DNA of 64,000 nt from Stenotrophomonas sp. Iso1 (GTDB lineage Bacteria > Pseudomonadota > Gammaproteobacteria > Xanthomonadales > Xanthomonadaceae), in contig NZ_JAODBT010000003.1 of the NCBI RefSeq assembly GCF_027497995.1, forward strand, positions 124,001 to 188,000, read 5' to 3'. The notes under the pieces are model-generated. The model saw only the letters and a program-made list of their open reading frames with translations, had not been told where the DNA came from and searched no databases. This document shows, piece by piece, positions 19,988 through 28,928 of this stretch. The translations under genes and the position numbers were made by a program. The number at the start of each line of letters is the position of its first letter. The first letter of the stretch is position 1.

Positions 19988-22414
19988 ATGCCACGTTTCC
20001 GTCGCTGGCTTCGCTGGCTGTTGGCCATCTTCATCGCCCTGTCTCTGGTGGGTGCGATTGCCGCCGGCTCTCTCTATTACGTTGTCTCTTCCAAGCTCCC
20101 TGACGTACAGACCCTGCGCGATGTCGAGCTGCAGGAGCCCATGTATGTCTATGACAGTGAAGGGAAATTGATGGCGGTGTTCGGCGAGACCCGGCGCTAT
20201 CCCATCCAGATGAAGGACGTCCCCGAACGCCTGAAGCAAGCCTTCCTCGCCACCGAGGATGCCCGCTTCTACGAGCACGACGGCGTCGATTACAAAGGCG
20301 TGGGCCGCGCGATCTGGTTGCTGGCAACCACCGATGCCAAGCGCGTTCCGGGCGGTTCGACCATCACCCAGCAGGTGGCGCGCCAGTTTTTTCTCAGTTC
20401 CGAATACAGCTACACCCGAAAAGTGGCCGAAATCCTTCTCGCTCGTAAGATCGAGAAGGAACTGAGCAAGGACGAGATATTCGAGCTGTATTTGAACAAG
20501 AGCTTCTTCGGCAACCGCGCCTATGGCGTGGGTGCAGCTGCCGAGTACTACTACGGCAAGAAGCTGGCCGAGCTGGACCTGGACGAAATGGCCTCGCTGG
20601 CCGGCATTCCCAAGTTCCCCTCCAGCGGCAACCCGATCAGCAACCCCGAGCGCGCCCGTCAACGCCGCGACAATTACGTCCTGCAACGCATGGCGGAGCT
20701 GAAATTCATTTCCCAGGCCGAAGCTGATGCAGCCAAGGCCGTACCGATGCACGCCACGCCACATGAGCCACCGGTGGAGATCTACGCGCCGTACGTGGCT
20801 GAAATGGTGCGCCAGGAGATGATCGCCAAGTACGGCGGCGACGTGCTCAACAAGGGCTACCACGTCACTACCACCATCAACGGCACCCTGCAGGAGGCCG
20901 CCACGACCGCCATTCGTGACGGCCTGATCCTGTATGACCACCGCCATGGTTGGCACGGCGTGGAGCAGCACTTCGACGTCACGGCCGATGCCGACGCGAC
21001 AGCGCTGGCACGGCACATCGCCAGCATTCCGGCGCAGTCCGGCCTGCAACCGGCCGTAGTCTCGGCCACGCATGCCGATGGCAGCATCACCGTGGTCCTG
21101 GCTGACCGTAGCGAACTCGCACTGCCGGTTGCTTCCAGCCGCTGGACCAACCGCACGCCGGCCAAGCTGGTCACCCGCGGCGACATGATCCGGGTACGGG
21201 CCGGTGCGAAGGAAGGCGAATGGCTGATTGACCAGATCCCGCGCGGCCAGGGCTCGCTGGTGTCACTGGATGTCGACACCGGTGCGTTGCGCGCACTCGT
21301 GGGCGGCTTCAGCTTCGCCGGTAACAAATTCAACCGCGCCACGCAGGCACGTCGCCAGCCCGGTTCGAGCTTCAAGCCGTTTATATACGCAGCCGCGTTC
21401 GACAAGGGTTTCAACCCGGCTTCGATCGTGCTCGATGCGCCGGTGGTGTTCCGCGACCGTCGCGGCAAGACCTGGCAGCCCCAGAACGACGGCGGCGGCT
21501 TCCGCGGCCCGATGCGCCTGCGTGAGGCACTGGTGCAGTCACGCAACCTGGTTTCGGTGCGCCTGCTCGACAGCATCGGCGTGGACTACGCGCGCAAATA
21601 CATCAGCGAGTTCGGCTTCCAGGAAGCCGAGTTGCCGCCGAACCTGTCGATGTCGCTAGGTACCGCTTCGCTGACCCCGCTGTCGGTGGCACGCGGCTAT
21701 GCCGTATTTGCCAACGGTGGGTCGCGCGTGGACACCTGGGTGGTGGATGAGGTCAAGGACCGCGACGGCATCGTCATCTTCAAGGAAAACCCTGCCCTGG
21801 CCTGCCGCGGCTGTGGTGGCGCGAGCGGTACCGGCGCCACGCCGGTGAACCAGGTGGTGGACGGTTTCAACTTTGGTGCTGAGGCCAAGCCGGCTCCCGT
21901 CAAACCCGAATCCGCACCGGTAGCCGCTGAACCGGCCAAGCCGGTCAATCCGGATGCCCGTATCGCTCCGCGCGCCATCGACGAACGCACTGCTTACCAG
22001 CTGGTGTCGATGATGCGCGACGTGGTCCAACGCGGCACCGGCGTGCAGGCCAAGGTGCTTGGCCGCGAAGACGTGGGCGGCAAGACCGGCTCGACCAACG
22101 ACCACCGTGACGCCTGGTTCTCCGGTTTCGGCGGCCCGCTGGCGACCACCGTGTGGGTGGGCCGTGATGACTTCCGCTCGCTGGGCTACCGCGAATACGG
22201 CGGCAAGGCGGCATTGCCGATCTGGATCGACTACATGCGCACCGCACTGAAGGACGCCCCGATCGCCAAGAACGATCCGCCGTCAGGCATGGTGGAAGCC
22301 TCTCTCAACGGCGCTACCGAATGGGTCAAAACCGAGGATCTGGAGCGCGTTCAGGAGTTCGATTTCGAGCAGCACCAGCAGCAGGCGGACGACGCCGCGT
22401 TCGATATCTTCTAA
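19988..22414 (+). CDS. mrcA: penicillin-binding protein 1A (bifunctional glycosyltransferase/transpeptidase)
   Basis: An 808-residue class A PBP that polymerises and cross-links peptidoglycan at the inner membrane. It has a cytoplasmic start and one transmembrane helix ([21 protein letters not shown]). The glycosyltransferase domain has catalytic [12 protein letters not shown] (Glu about residue 90), GGSTITQQ and [18 protein letters not shown]. An OB-like insert follows, then the transpeptidase domain with SSFK (Ser 460, Lys 463), SRN (QSRNLVS) and KTGST (Lys 699). It is divergent from pilMNOPQ, a conserved arrangement in Gammaproteobacteria. Confidence 0.97.
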   Translation: MPRFRRWLRWLLAIFIALSLVGAIAAGSLYYVVSSKLPDVQTLRDVELQEPMYVYDSEGKLMAVFGETRRYPIQMKDVPERLKQAFLATEDARFYEHDGVDYKGVGRAIWLLATTDAKRVPGGSTITQQVARQFFLSSEYSYTRKVAEILLARKIEKELSKDEIFELYLNKSFFGNRAYGVGAAAEYYYGKKLAELDLDEMASLAGIPKFPSSGNPISNPERARQRRDNYVLQRMAELKFISQAEADAAKAVPMHATPHEPPVEIYAPYVAEMVRQEMIAKYGGDVLNKGYHVTTTINGTLQEAATTAIRDGLILYDHRHGWHGVEQHFDVTADADATALARHIASIPAQSGLQPAVVSATHADGSITVVLADRSELALPVASSRWTNRTPAKLVTRGDMIRVRAGAKEGEWLIDQIPRGQGSLVSLDVDTGALRALVGGFSFAGNKFNRATQARRQPGSSFKPFIYAAAFDKGFNPASIVLDAPVVFRDRRGKTWQPQNDGGGFRGPMRLREALVQSRNLVSVRLLDSIGVDYARKYISEFGFQEAELPPNLSMSLGTASLTPLSVARGYAVFANGGSRVDTWVVDEVKDRDGIVIFKENPALACRGCGGASGTGATPVNQVVDGFNFGAEAKPAPVKPESAPVAAEPAKPVNPDARIAPRAIDERTAYQLVSMMRDVVQRGTGVQAKVLGREDVGGKTGSTNDHRDAWFSGFGGPLATTVWVGRDDFRSLGYREYGGKAALPIWIDYMRTALKDAPIAKNDPPSGMVEASLNGATEWVKTEDLERVQEFDFEQHQQQADDAAFDIF

Positions 22415-22424
22415 GCGGCACTGA

Positions 22425-22454
22425 CAGGCGGCGGGACGCATGACCCGCCGTCTG
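22425..22454 (+). terminator. hairpin after mrcA
   Basis: An 11-bp stem (CAGGCGGCGGG / CCCGCCGTCTG, one G-U pair) 10 bp after the mrcA stop with an 8-nt loop. No clear T tract follows, so termination is inferred. Confidence 0.5.
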
Positions 22455-22489
22455 CCTACAATCGGCCCGCAACCCCGGGGAGCTGATCG

Positions 22490-23122
22490 ATGCCATCCAC
22501 ACCGCAGACCATCCAGCGCAACGCACGCGGCCGCCAGCGCATCGCTCAGGAGGCCGCACGGCTCATCGTCGAAAGTGGCATCCAGGATGTCGAGCATGCC
22601 CGTCGCAAGGCAGCTGCCCGTCTGGGCATACATCAGGAATCGCTATGGCCGCGCCTGGCCGACATCGAACAGGCCCTGCGTGAGCATCAACGCCTGTTTG
22701 CCTCCACCACCCAACCCGGCGCGCTGCAGTTACGGCGTGAATCCGCCCTGCAGGCAATGCAGTTCCTGCAGGCATTCCAACCACGCCTGAGCGGGCCGGT
22801 GTTCACCGGCCTGGCCGACGACAATAGCCCGGTCATCCTGCATCTGCATTGCGACGACGCCGAGACGGTGCAGCACTTTCTGCACGACCAACGCATCCCC
22901 GCCGAAGCACGCACCTGGTCGCTGCAACTGGCCGGCCACGCGACAAAGCAGCATTTCCCGGGCTGGGAATTCGCCGCCGATGGCATCGCCTTCGAGCTGA
23001 TCATCCTGCCCGAAGACGCACTGCGACAACCCCCGGTTTCCAGCGACGACGGCAAGCCCCTGCCCCGCGCAACGCTGGCCCAGGTGCGGCAGCTGCTGGT
23101 CGTCGAACAATCATCGCTGTAG
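22490..23122 (+). CDS. conserved hypothetical protein, HTH-like N-terminus
   Basis: A 210-residue soluble protein. Residues about 15-50 (RQRIAQEAARLIVESGIQDV then ARRKAAARLGI) resemble the first helices of TetR-type regulators or a related helical domain. The remainder, including GPVFTGLADDNSPVILHLHC, has an alternating pattern reminiscent of a nucleotidyltransferase-like fold. I recall similar proteins in beta- and gammaproteobacteria that are often wrongly labelled UDP-N-acetylmuramate-alanine ligase; it has none of the Mur ligase motifs. It follows mrcA in the same direction and may be co-transcribed if the intervening hairpin is not a full terminator. Function unknown. Confidence 0.75.
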   Translation: MPSTPQTIQRNARGRQRIAQEAARLIVESGIQDVEHARRKAAARLGIHQESLWPRLADIEQALREHQRLFASTTQPGALQLRRESALQAMQFLQAFQPRLSGPVFTGLADDNSPVILHLHCDDAETVQHFLHDQRIPAEARTWSLQLAGHATKQHFPGWEFAADGIAFELIILPEDALRQPPVSSDDGKPLPRATLAQVRQLLVVEQSSL

Positions 23123-23531
23123 AAGCAACGCAAACCGCCCGACCGTCATTCCCGCAAGCAGGCTGATGTCGCTGCCTAGTGCATGCCCGGGGAAACTGGA
23201 AATCAGTCAGCCGCGGGAATTGATCGGGCACATCGTGACGAGCGCACATGCGGCACATCGAACAGCACGCGGAAAACCGCGGGTGCACGTGACCTCCCCG
23301 GGCTATGCATAGCAGGCGTTGTGCACGCGCGTGCATCATGACCATGAGGCCACCAATCCTCCAGATTGAAAAGACGCGCGTCCTACTGAAGACAGTCATG
23401 GCGAGAAACACTCACCCTGCCATCTTCATGACCTACAGCATTCCTGCAAACAACCACATCCAAAACGACAAAAGCCCCGCATTGCGGGGCCTTTGCTGTG
23501 ATGGAACCGGCGTATCGCTACGCCGATGCCA
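23123..23531. other. gene-free gap with two perfect palindromes and a terminator
   Basis: A 409-bp gap between two convergent genes. It holds two perfect palindromes 8 bp apart (GCTATGCATAGC at 23302-23313 and TGCACGCGCGTGCA at 23322-23335). A short hairpin CGCGG-AAAA-CCGCG lies at 23268-23281, and the gltA terminator is near the right end. No convincing coding frame is present. Confidence 0.7.
23474..23493 (-). terminator. intrinsic terminator of gltA
   Basis: Stem GCCCCGC / GCGGGGC with a 3-nt loop. On the minus strand it is followed by TTTTGTCG, 40 bp after the gltA stop. Confidence 0.8.
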
Positions 23532-24806
23532 TTACTTGTAGTCGCGCACGTCGTGGCCGGTATAGACCTGGCGCGGACGGCCGATCTTCATTTCCGGATC
23601 GACCTGCTGCTCGAGCCAATGCGACACCCAACCAGCGGTGCGGCCCAGCGCAAACATCACGGTGAACATTTCCGTCGGAATGTTCAGCGCCTTGTAGATG
23701 ATGCCGCTGTAGAAATCGACGTTCGGGTACAGCTTGCGGGCGACGAAGTAGTCGTCCTGCAGCGCGGCCTGCTCCAGCTTGATGGCGACATCGAGCAACG
23801 GATCCTGCACGCCCAGCTGGCCCAGCACCTGCTTGGTCATCTCGCCGATGACCTTGGCACGCGGGTCGAAGTTCTTGTAGACGCGGTGACCGAAGCCCAT
23901 CAGGCGGAAGCCCGAGGTCTTGTCCTTGGCCTTGAGCACGGCGGACTCGACATTGTCGGCAGAACCGATTTCTTCCAGCATCTTCAGCACGGCTTCGTTG
24001 GCACCGCCATGCGCCGGGCCCCACAGTGCGGTCACGCCAGCGGCCACCGAAGCGTACGGGTTGGCGCCGGTGGAACCGACCAGACGCACGGTCGAGGTCG
24101 AAGCGTTCTGCTCATGGTCGGCGTGCAGGACGAACAGCAGGTCCAGCGCCTTGACCACGTCCTTGTTCAAGTCGTACTTGCCATCAGCCGACTCGAAGGT
24201 CTGCTTCAGGAAGCGACTGACGTAGTCCAGCGAGGTGTCCGGCGTGTTGGCCGGCAGGCCCTTGCCGTGGCGATAGATCAGTGCGGACAGGGTCGGCACC
24301 TTGGCGATCAGGCGCACAGCCGCCTGACGGCGCTGCTCAGCGTCAGACAGATCCAGCGAGCCGTGGTACTTGGCCGACAGCTGCGCGATCGAGGCAGCCA
24401 GGATCGCCATCGGATGCGCGTCCTTGGCAAAGCTGCCGATCAGCGTATTGATCGATTCATCCACACCAGCTTCGGCGCTCAATTCGGCCTCGAAGGCCTT
24501 CAGCTGCTCGGCGCTCGGACGCTCGCCGTTGATCAGCAGGTAGGAAACTTCGACGAAGCTGGACTTGTCGGCCAATTGCTCAATCGGATAACCGCGATAC
24601 AGCAGCACGCCGTTGTCGCCATCGATATAGGTGATGGCCGACTTGCAGCTGGCGGTGGCGGTATAGCCCGAGTCGTAGGTGAAGAGACCGGTTTCCTTGG
24701 TCAGCTTCGAGATATCGACACAGTTATTGCCCAGAACGGGTTTGACGACAGGCAGAACGACCGACGTGTCGCCGGCGTTGAGCGTGACCTGATCAAGATC
24801 GGACAC
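23532..24806 (-). CDS. gltA: citrate synthase
   Basis: Hexameric-type (type II) citrate synthase of 424 residues that condenses acetyl-CoA with oxaloacetate at the entry to the TCA cycle. Catalytic residues are visible as WGPAHGGANE (His 266), GFGHRVYKNFDPRA (His 307) and PNVDFYSG (Asp 364). The N-terminal small beta domain typical of the Gram-negative, NADH-sensitive form is present (YDSGYTATASCKSAITYIDG). It stands alone with its own terminator; a TATAAG box at 24944-24949 on the minus strand is a candidate -10. Confidence 0.98.
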   Translation of the reverse strand: MSDLDQVTLNAGDTSVVLPVVKPVLGNNCVDISKLTKETGLFTYDSGYTATASCKSAITYIDGDNGVLLYRGYPIEQLADKSSFVEVSYLLINGERPSAEQLKAFEAELSAEAGVDESINTLIGSFAKDAHPMAILAASIAQLSAKYHGSLDLSDAEQRRQAAVRLIAKVPTLSALIYRHGKGLPANTPDTSLDYVSRFLKQTFESADGKYDLNKDVVKALDLLFVLHADHEQNASTSTVRLVGSTGANPYASVAAGVTALWGPAHGGANEAVLKMLEEIGSADNVESAVLKAKDKTSGFRLMGFGHRVYKNFDPRAKVIGEMTKQVLGQLGVQDPLLDVAIKLEQAALQDDYFVARKLYPNVDFYSGIIYKALNIPTEMFTVMFALGRTAGWVSHWLEQQVDPEMKIGRPRQVYTGHDVRDYK

Positions 24807-25033
24807 AGTGTGCGCTCCTCAAGTGAAAGGCGCCTGTCCAGGTAGAGAGGTGATGGGCAGACGCGTGAATGAAATCCGCAGTTTTCCACCGCGGTACGCG
24901 CCATTATCGCACAGCAACATTTCCAGATTGCGAAGACCAAAGTCTTATAGATCGCGTACCGATGCGACACAGCGTCGCAACCGTAGCCGGCAATGTTTGG
25001 AAAGGATTCAGATTTATTGCAGATGGCACAAAA

Positions 25034-25060
25034 CAACGGCCGCGAAAATCGCGGCCGTTG
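25034..25060 (-). terminator. intrinsic terminator of rpmE2
   Basis: A 12-bp perfect stem (CAACGGCCGCGA / TCGCGGCCGTTG) with a 3-nt loop, followed on the minus strand by a TTTTG tract. Confidence 0.88.
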
Positions 25061-25084
25061 CTCTTGCGGACAACAACAGCTCTA

Positions 25085-25327
25085 TTAGCGCGCGTAGCGC
25101 TTCTGGAACTTGTCGATACGACCGCTGGTGTCGATGACCTTGTGCTTGCCCGTATAGAACGGATGCGAAGCCGAGGAGATTTCCACCTTGATCAGCGGAT
25201 ACTCTTCGCCATCTTCCCACTTGACCGTGTCTTTGGAGGACATGGTCGAACGGGTCAGGAACTTGAAATCGGAAGTGACGTCATGAAACACGACGCTATG
25301 GTAATCAGGATGGATATCGGCCTTCAT
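25085..25327 (-). CDS. rpmE2: 50S ribosomal protein L31 type B (zinc-independent)
   Basis: An 80-residue ribosomal protein with the type B signature [20 protein letters not shown] and [12 protein letters not shown]. It has no cysteine, so it lacks the zinc-binding CxxC pairs of the type A paralogue and would suit zinc-poor conditions. The start at 25327 is set by the family N-terminus; the frame stays open upstream. No zinc-paralogue gene or Zur box is recognised nearby. A strong promoter lies just upstream. Confidence 0.96.
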   Translation of the reverse strand: MKADIHPDYHSVVFHDVTSDFKFLTRSTMSSKDTVKWEDGEEYPLIKVEISSASHPFYTGKHKVIDTSGRIDKFQKRYAR

Positions 25328-25363
25328 GGGCTCGCACCGTATGGGCTGGTGGTCAAGAGCGGC

Positions 25364-25393
25364 ATTATAGTCCCGGCTTGCTCGGGAAGGCAA
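25364..25393 (-). promoter_or_regulatory. rpmE2 promoter (-35/-10)
   Basis: On the minus strand, TTGCCT (25388-25393), an 18-bp spacer and a perfect TATAAT (25364-25369), 36 bp before the rpmE2 start codon. The -35 lies in the loop and right arm of the upstream gene's hairpin. Confidence 0.7.
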
Positions 25394-25398
25394 GCCGG
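25373..25398 (-). terminator. hairpin after the nucleoside hydrolase gene
   Basis: Perfect 9-bp stem (CCGGCTTGC / GCAAGCCGG) with an 8-nt loop, 15 bp after the nucleoside hydrolase stop on the minus strand. No good T tract follows, and it overlaps the rpmE2 promoter. Confidence 0.55.
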
Positions 25399-25413
25399 AA
25401 TTTGCGCGGGACC

Positions 25414-26349
25414 TCAAAGCCCCAATGCGCCGCGCACCTGGGCCTCGAACCGGCCCTGGTCGTAGCCAATCAACAAGGTGGTGTTGTCGGGGGCACCGGT
25501 CTGGCGGTTCCAGTCCACCACCGTGGCGCCGCGGCTGCGGTTGCCAGTCAGTTCGATCGACAAGGGGCGCTGCTCCACGTGGATGCCGCCTTCCGGCTGC
25601 AGCGCCCAGGCCATGGCCAGAGCGTCGGCCGCATACCAATGCTCACCACGGCTGTCTTCCGACCACAAACGGGTCTTGCGCGAAATCAGTTCGTAGAAAC
25701 GCGCTTTGTCGGTATCGGCGGCCAGCCACTTCTCCACATCGCGATGCATCAGACCGTGGGCGATGGTTGCCTCCCAATCGGCGACTTCGGTATGCGGAAA
25801 TGCAGTGAACACGATGTGCGCCGCTTCCGGATCAAAGGCGATGTTGAACTCGGCCACTGGGGTGATGTTGCCGTGGCCGTTGATTGCCCCCCCCATTACC
25901 AGAAAGCGCTTCAGCCGCTGCGGCAGGGTCGGGTCGAGCTTGAGCGCCAGTGCGATGTTGGTCAGCGGGCCAAGCGCGACCAGTGTCAATTCGCCTGCAT
26001 AGGTATGTGACAGACGCAGGATCGCCAGTGCGGCGTGCTCGGCTTCAGCCTTGCGTGCGCTGGGAGCCAGGTCCACGTCACCGAAACCATCGCGGCCGTG
26101 CACATGGGCTGCGTCCTCGGCCGGATAGACCAGCGGATCAGGCGTACCGGCGAACACCGGCACATCGTCACGACCGGCCACCTCACACAGCTTCAATGCG
26201 TTGCGCACGGTGTAGTCCAGCCCGACGTTGCCCGCCGCCACCGTCAACCCGACCACGTCGTGGCGTTCGTCGGCAAAGGCCATCAACAGCGCCAATGCAT
26301 CGTCAACGCCCGGGTCGGTATCAATCAGCAACGGTATCTTCTTGCTCAT
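25414..26349 (-). CDS. inosine-uridine preferring-type nucleoside hydrolase
   Basis: A 311-residue enzyme that cleaves the N-glycosidic bond of nucleosides for base salvage. The calcium/ribose-binding N-terminal cluster DTDPGVDDA (residues 10-18) is intact. LTVAAGNV and [12 protein letters not shown] are typical, as is the C-terminal [10 protein letters not shown] with an aspartate. The start at 26349 ([12 protein letters not shown]) fits the family; an in-frame ATG 24 bp upstream is possible. Substrate preference cannot be read from sequence. It lies between recG and rpmE2 on the same strand. Confidence 0.93.
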   Translation of the reverse strand: MSKKIPLLIDTDPGVDDALALLMAFADERHDVVGLTVAAGNVGLDYTVRNALKLCEVAGRDDVPVFAGTPDPLVYPAEDAAHVHGRDGFGDVDLAPSARKAEAEHAALAILRLSHTYAGELTLVALGPLTNIALALKLDPTLPQRLKRFLVMGGAINGHGNITPVAEFNIAFDPEAAHIVFTAFPHTEVADWEATIAHGLMHRDVEKWLAADTDKARFYELISRKTRLWSEDSRGEHWYAADALAMAWALQPEGGIHVEQRPLSIELTGNRSRGATVVDWNRQTGAPDNTTLLIGYDQGRFEAQVRGALGL

Positions 26350-26413
26350 CTTCTGCTTCACTCTGGTTGGCAAGGGAGTCTGTCATCTCAACCATGACAG
26401 GGGAAGCACACGA

Positions 26414-28519
26414 TCAGGCCGATGCGTATCGCACCGCGCCGCCAATCCAGCGGCGAACAATGCGCTCGGCCAGTTCCGGGGCCTCACTCAGCAGCCGCTC
26501 GGACAAGGCATGCACCATTGGCAACATGCCAGCATCGCGCGCCAAGTCGGCCACGCGGAATTCAGCCAGACCGGTCTGACGCGTGCCCAGCAGTTCACCG
26601 GGGCCACGCAGTTCCAGGTCTTTTTCGGCGATCAGGAAGCCGTCGGAGGTATGCCGCATCGTTTCCAGCCGCTCCCGCGCCATGTTGGACAGCGGCGCCT
26701 GATACATCAGCACGCAGCTGGACGCCGTCGCACCGCGCCCCACGCGCCCGCGTAGCTGATGTAGCTGGGCCAGACCGAGGCGCTCTGCATTCTCGATGAT
26801 CATCAAGGAGGCATTGGGTACATCCACGCCGACTTCGATGACGGTGGTGGCGACCAGCAGATCGGTCTGCGCGGATTTGAAGGACTGCATTGCCGATTGT
26901 TTCTCGGCGGCCTTCATGCGGCCGTGCACCAGGCCCACGCGCAGTTCCGGCAATTGTGCGGACAACGCTTCAAAGGTGTTCTGCGCGGCGGTGGCCACCA
27001 CTTCATCGCTTTCGTCGATCAAGGTGCATACCCAATAGACCTGCCGCCCCTGCTGACAGGCAACACGGATGCGTTCTACCAGCTCAGGGCGGCGCTCGGC
27101 GCTGATCACGATGGTCTGCACCGGCGTGCGGCCGGGTGGCAACTCATCAATGGCCGATACATCCAGGTCCGAATACGCCGCCATGGCCAGGGTGCGGGGA
27201 ATGGGTGTTGCGGTCATCACCAGCTGATGCGGCACGATGCCGGCGCTGGCGCCCTTGTCCCGCAATGCCAGACGCTGATGCACACCGAAGCGATGTTGTT
27301 CATCGACGATGGCCAGCGCCAGATCGTTGAACACCACCGCCTCCTGCATCAGCGCGTGCGTACCCACCACGACCTGCGCATGGCCAGAAGCAACATCCTC
27401 CAGCACCTTGCTGCGCGCCTTGCCGGTGACTTTGCCGGCCAGCCAGGTCACGCGCACGCCCAAAGGCTCCAGCCATGCACGCAGATTGAGCAGATGCTGC
27501 TCGGCCAGCAACTCGGTGGGAGCGGCCAGCGCCACCTGCTTGCCGCGTTCCACCGCCAGCATGCCCGCCAGGGCGGCGACCACGGTTTTGCCGGAGCCGA
27601 CATCCCCCTGCACCAGACGCAACATGGGGTGCGCACGTGCCAGATCCTTGCGGATTTCATCAAAGACACGTTGCTGCGCGCCAGTGAGACGAAATGGCAG
27701 GGAGTCGAGCAGTGCTTTTACCAGTCCATCGCGACCACGCAGCGACGGCGCACGATGCTTCTGCAGGGCGATGCGCTGGCGACGCAGGCTGAGATGGTGG
27801 GCGAGTAGTTCTTCCATCGCCAAGCGCTGTTGCGCCGGATGTGTGCCCGCTGACAGCGCAGCGATATCAGCACCCGCCGGTGGGCGATGCATGGTCAGCA
27901 TGGCCTCACGCAGCGATGGCAGGTTGAGATCGGCCAGCAATGCCGGGGGCAACAATTCCAGGGTCGCAGCGTCGGGTAGCCGGTCCAGCGCCTGGCTGAT
28001 CAATTTGCGCAGGCTGGCCGGGCCTATGCCCTCTACGGCCGGATAGATGGGATCGAGCACATCGCCAAGCCCGTCATCGTCGCCATCGCCCAGCACACGG
28101 TAGCTGGGATGAACGATTTCCAATCCGTGCTGGCCCGGGCGTGGCGTGCCGTAGCAACGCAAGCGCGTGCCCACCGCGAATTGCGCCACCTGTGCGGCAC
28201 GGAAATGGAAGAAACGCAGCACCAGGGTGGCGCCGGAGTCATCGCTCACCGCAACGCGCAGCACGGGGCGATAGCGGAAGCCGCGCTCCACCGCTTCAAC
28301 GCGGCCTTCGACCTGCGCAGCCATGCCGGCCTTCAAGGCACGGATGGGCAGCAGCGTGGTGCGGTCCTCGTAACGCAGCGGAAGATGCAGCCACAGATCC
28401 TGCAACGTGGTCAGCCCACGCGCTTCCAGCTTGGCAGCCACGCGCGGCCCCACCCCCGCCAGATGACTGAGGGGTTCGGCAGATAGATCAAGGGAAACAG
28501 CATCACGGCGGGCAGACAT
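26414..28519 (-). CDS. recG: ATP-dependent DNA helicase RecG
   Basis: A 701-residue branch-migrating helicase for stalled forks and recombination intermediates. The N-terminal wedge/OB region starts LSHLAGVGPRVAAKLEARGL. The motor has Walker A GDVGSGKT (305-312), a DEQH box (406-409), TATPIPRTLAM and QLRGRVGRG. Length matches the family. It is followed by the nucleoside hydrolase gene on the same strand after a 64-bp gap. Confidence 0.97.
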   Translation of the reverse strand: MSARRDAVSLDLSAEPLSHLAGVGPRVAAKLEARGLTTLQDLWLHLPLRYEDRTTLLPIRALKAGMAAQVEGRVEAVERGFRYRPVLRVAVSDDSGATLVLRFFHFRAAQVAQFAVGTRLRCYGTPRPGQHGLEIVHPSYRVLGDGDDDGLGDVLDPIYPAVEGIGPASLRKLISQALDRLPDAATLELLPPALLADLNLPSLREAMLTMHRPPAGADIAALSAGTHPAQQRLAMEELLAHHLSLRRQRIALQKHRAPSLRGRDGLVKALLDSLPFRLTGAQQRVFDEIRKDLARAHPMLRLVQGDVGSGKTVVAALAGMLAVERGKQVALAAPTELLAEQHLLNLRAWLEPLGVRVTWLAGKVTGKARSKVLEDVASGHAQVVVGTHALMQEAVVFNDLALAIVDEQHRFGVHQRLALRDKGASAGIVPHQLVMTATPIPRTLAMAAYSDLDVSAIDELPPGRTPVQTIVISAERRPELVERIRVACQQGRQVYWVCTLIDESDEVVATAAQNTFEALSAQLPELRVGLVHGRMKAAEKQSAMQSFKSAQTDLLVATTVIEVGVDVPNASLMIIENAERLGLAQLHQLRGRVGRGATASSCVLMYQAPLSNMARERLETMRHTSDGFLIAEKDLELRGPGELLGTRQTGLAEFRVADLARDAGMLPMVHALSERLLSEAPELAERIVRRWIGGAVRYASA

Positions 28520-28928
28520 GCGACAAGGATGCCGTCATGGACGCAAAACAGAAACCCCGACGCCCGAAGACGCCGGGGTTTCCTTTCCCCGAATGGTGGT
28601 GGAAGCCTGACCTCATCCCTCTCTGAGCGCATCGCGAGAAGCTTCAACGGCTGCCCTCACCCCAACCCCTCTCCCGCACACGGGAGAGGGGCTTTGAGCA
28701 GCATTGCTTCAAACTTCAGAGGCTGCCATCACCCCAACCCCTCTCCCGCACACGGGAGAAGGGCTTTGAGCAGCATTACTTCAAATGTCAGAGGTTGCCC
28801 TCATCCCAACCCCCGCTCCGCGCCCCCGCCCTTGCGCCAGCACAAGGGCGTTCGACCGGCTGCGAACCGGCGGTTCGCAAGCCGCCCCTCTCACCCATGA
28901 ACGGGAGAGGGGCTTAAGCATTGCTGCG
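28520..28928. other. 409-bp gene-free gap filled by repeat units
   Basis: Lies between the recG start and the TonB receptor stop. Most of it is the tandem repeat array annotated separately. The left part (28520-28640) contains the likely recG promoter region, with no box I can assign confidently. Confidence 0.7.
28651..28925. repeat. tandem 72-bp hairpin repeat array, third unit interrupted
   Basis: Two near-identical units repeat with an exact 72-bp period (phase marks at 28651, 28723, 28795). Each contains CACCCCAACCCCTCTCCCGC then a short loop and GGGAGAGGGGCTTTGAGCAG. A third unit begins in phase, but after CCCAACCCC a ~75-bp block is inserted (about 28814-28885). That block has its own strong inverted repeats (TGCGAACC / GGTTCGCA around 28861-28879). 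The unit then resumes with CCCCTCTCACCCATGAACGG and GAGAGGGGCTTAAGCA. Single diverged copies of the same hairpin occur at 39.5, 51.7, 56.3 and 57.8 kb. Confidence 0.88.

Noticed and set aside
28651-28925. CRISPR array
   Set aside because: Only two to three units, unit and spacer structure absent, strong internal hairpins, no cas genes.
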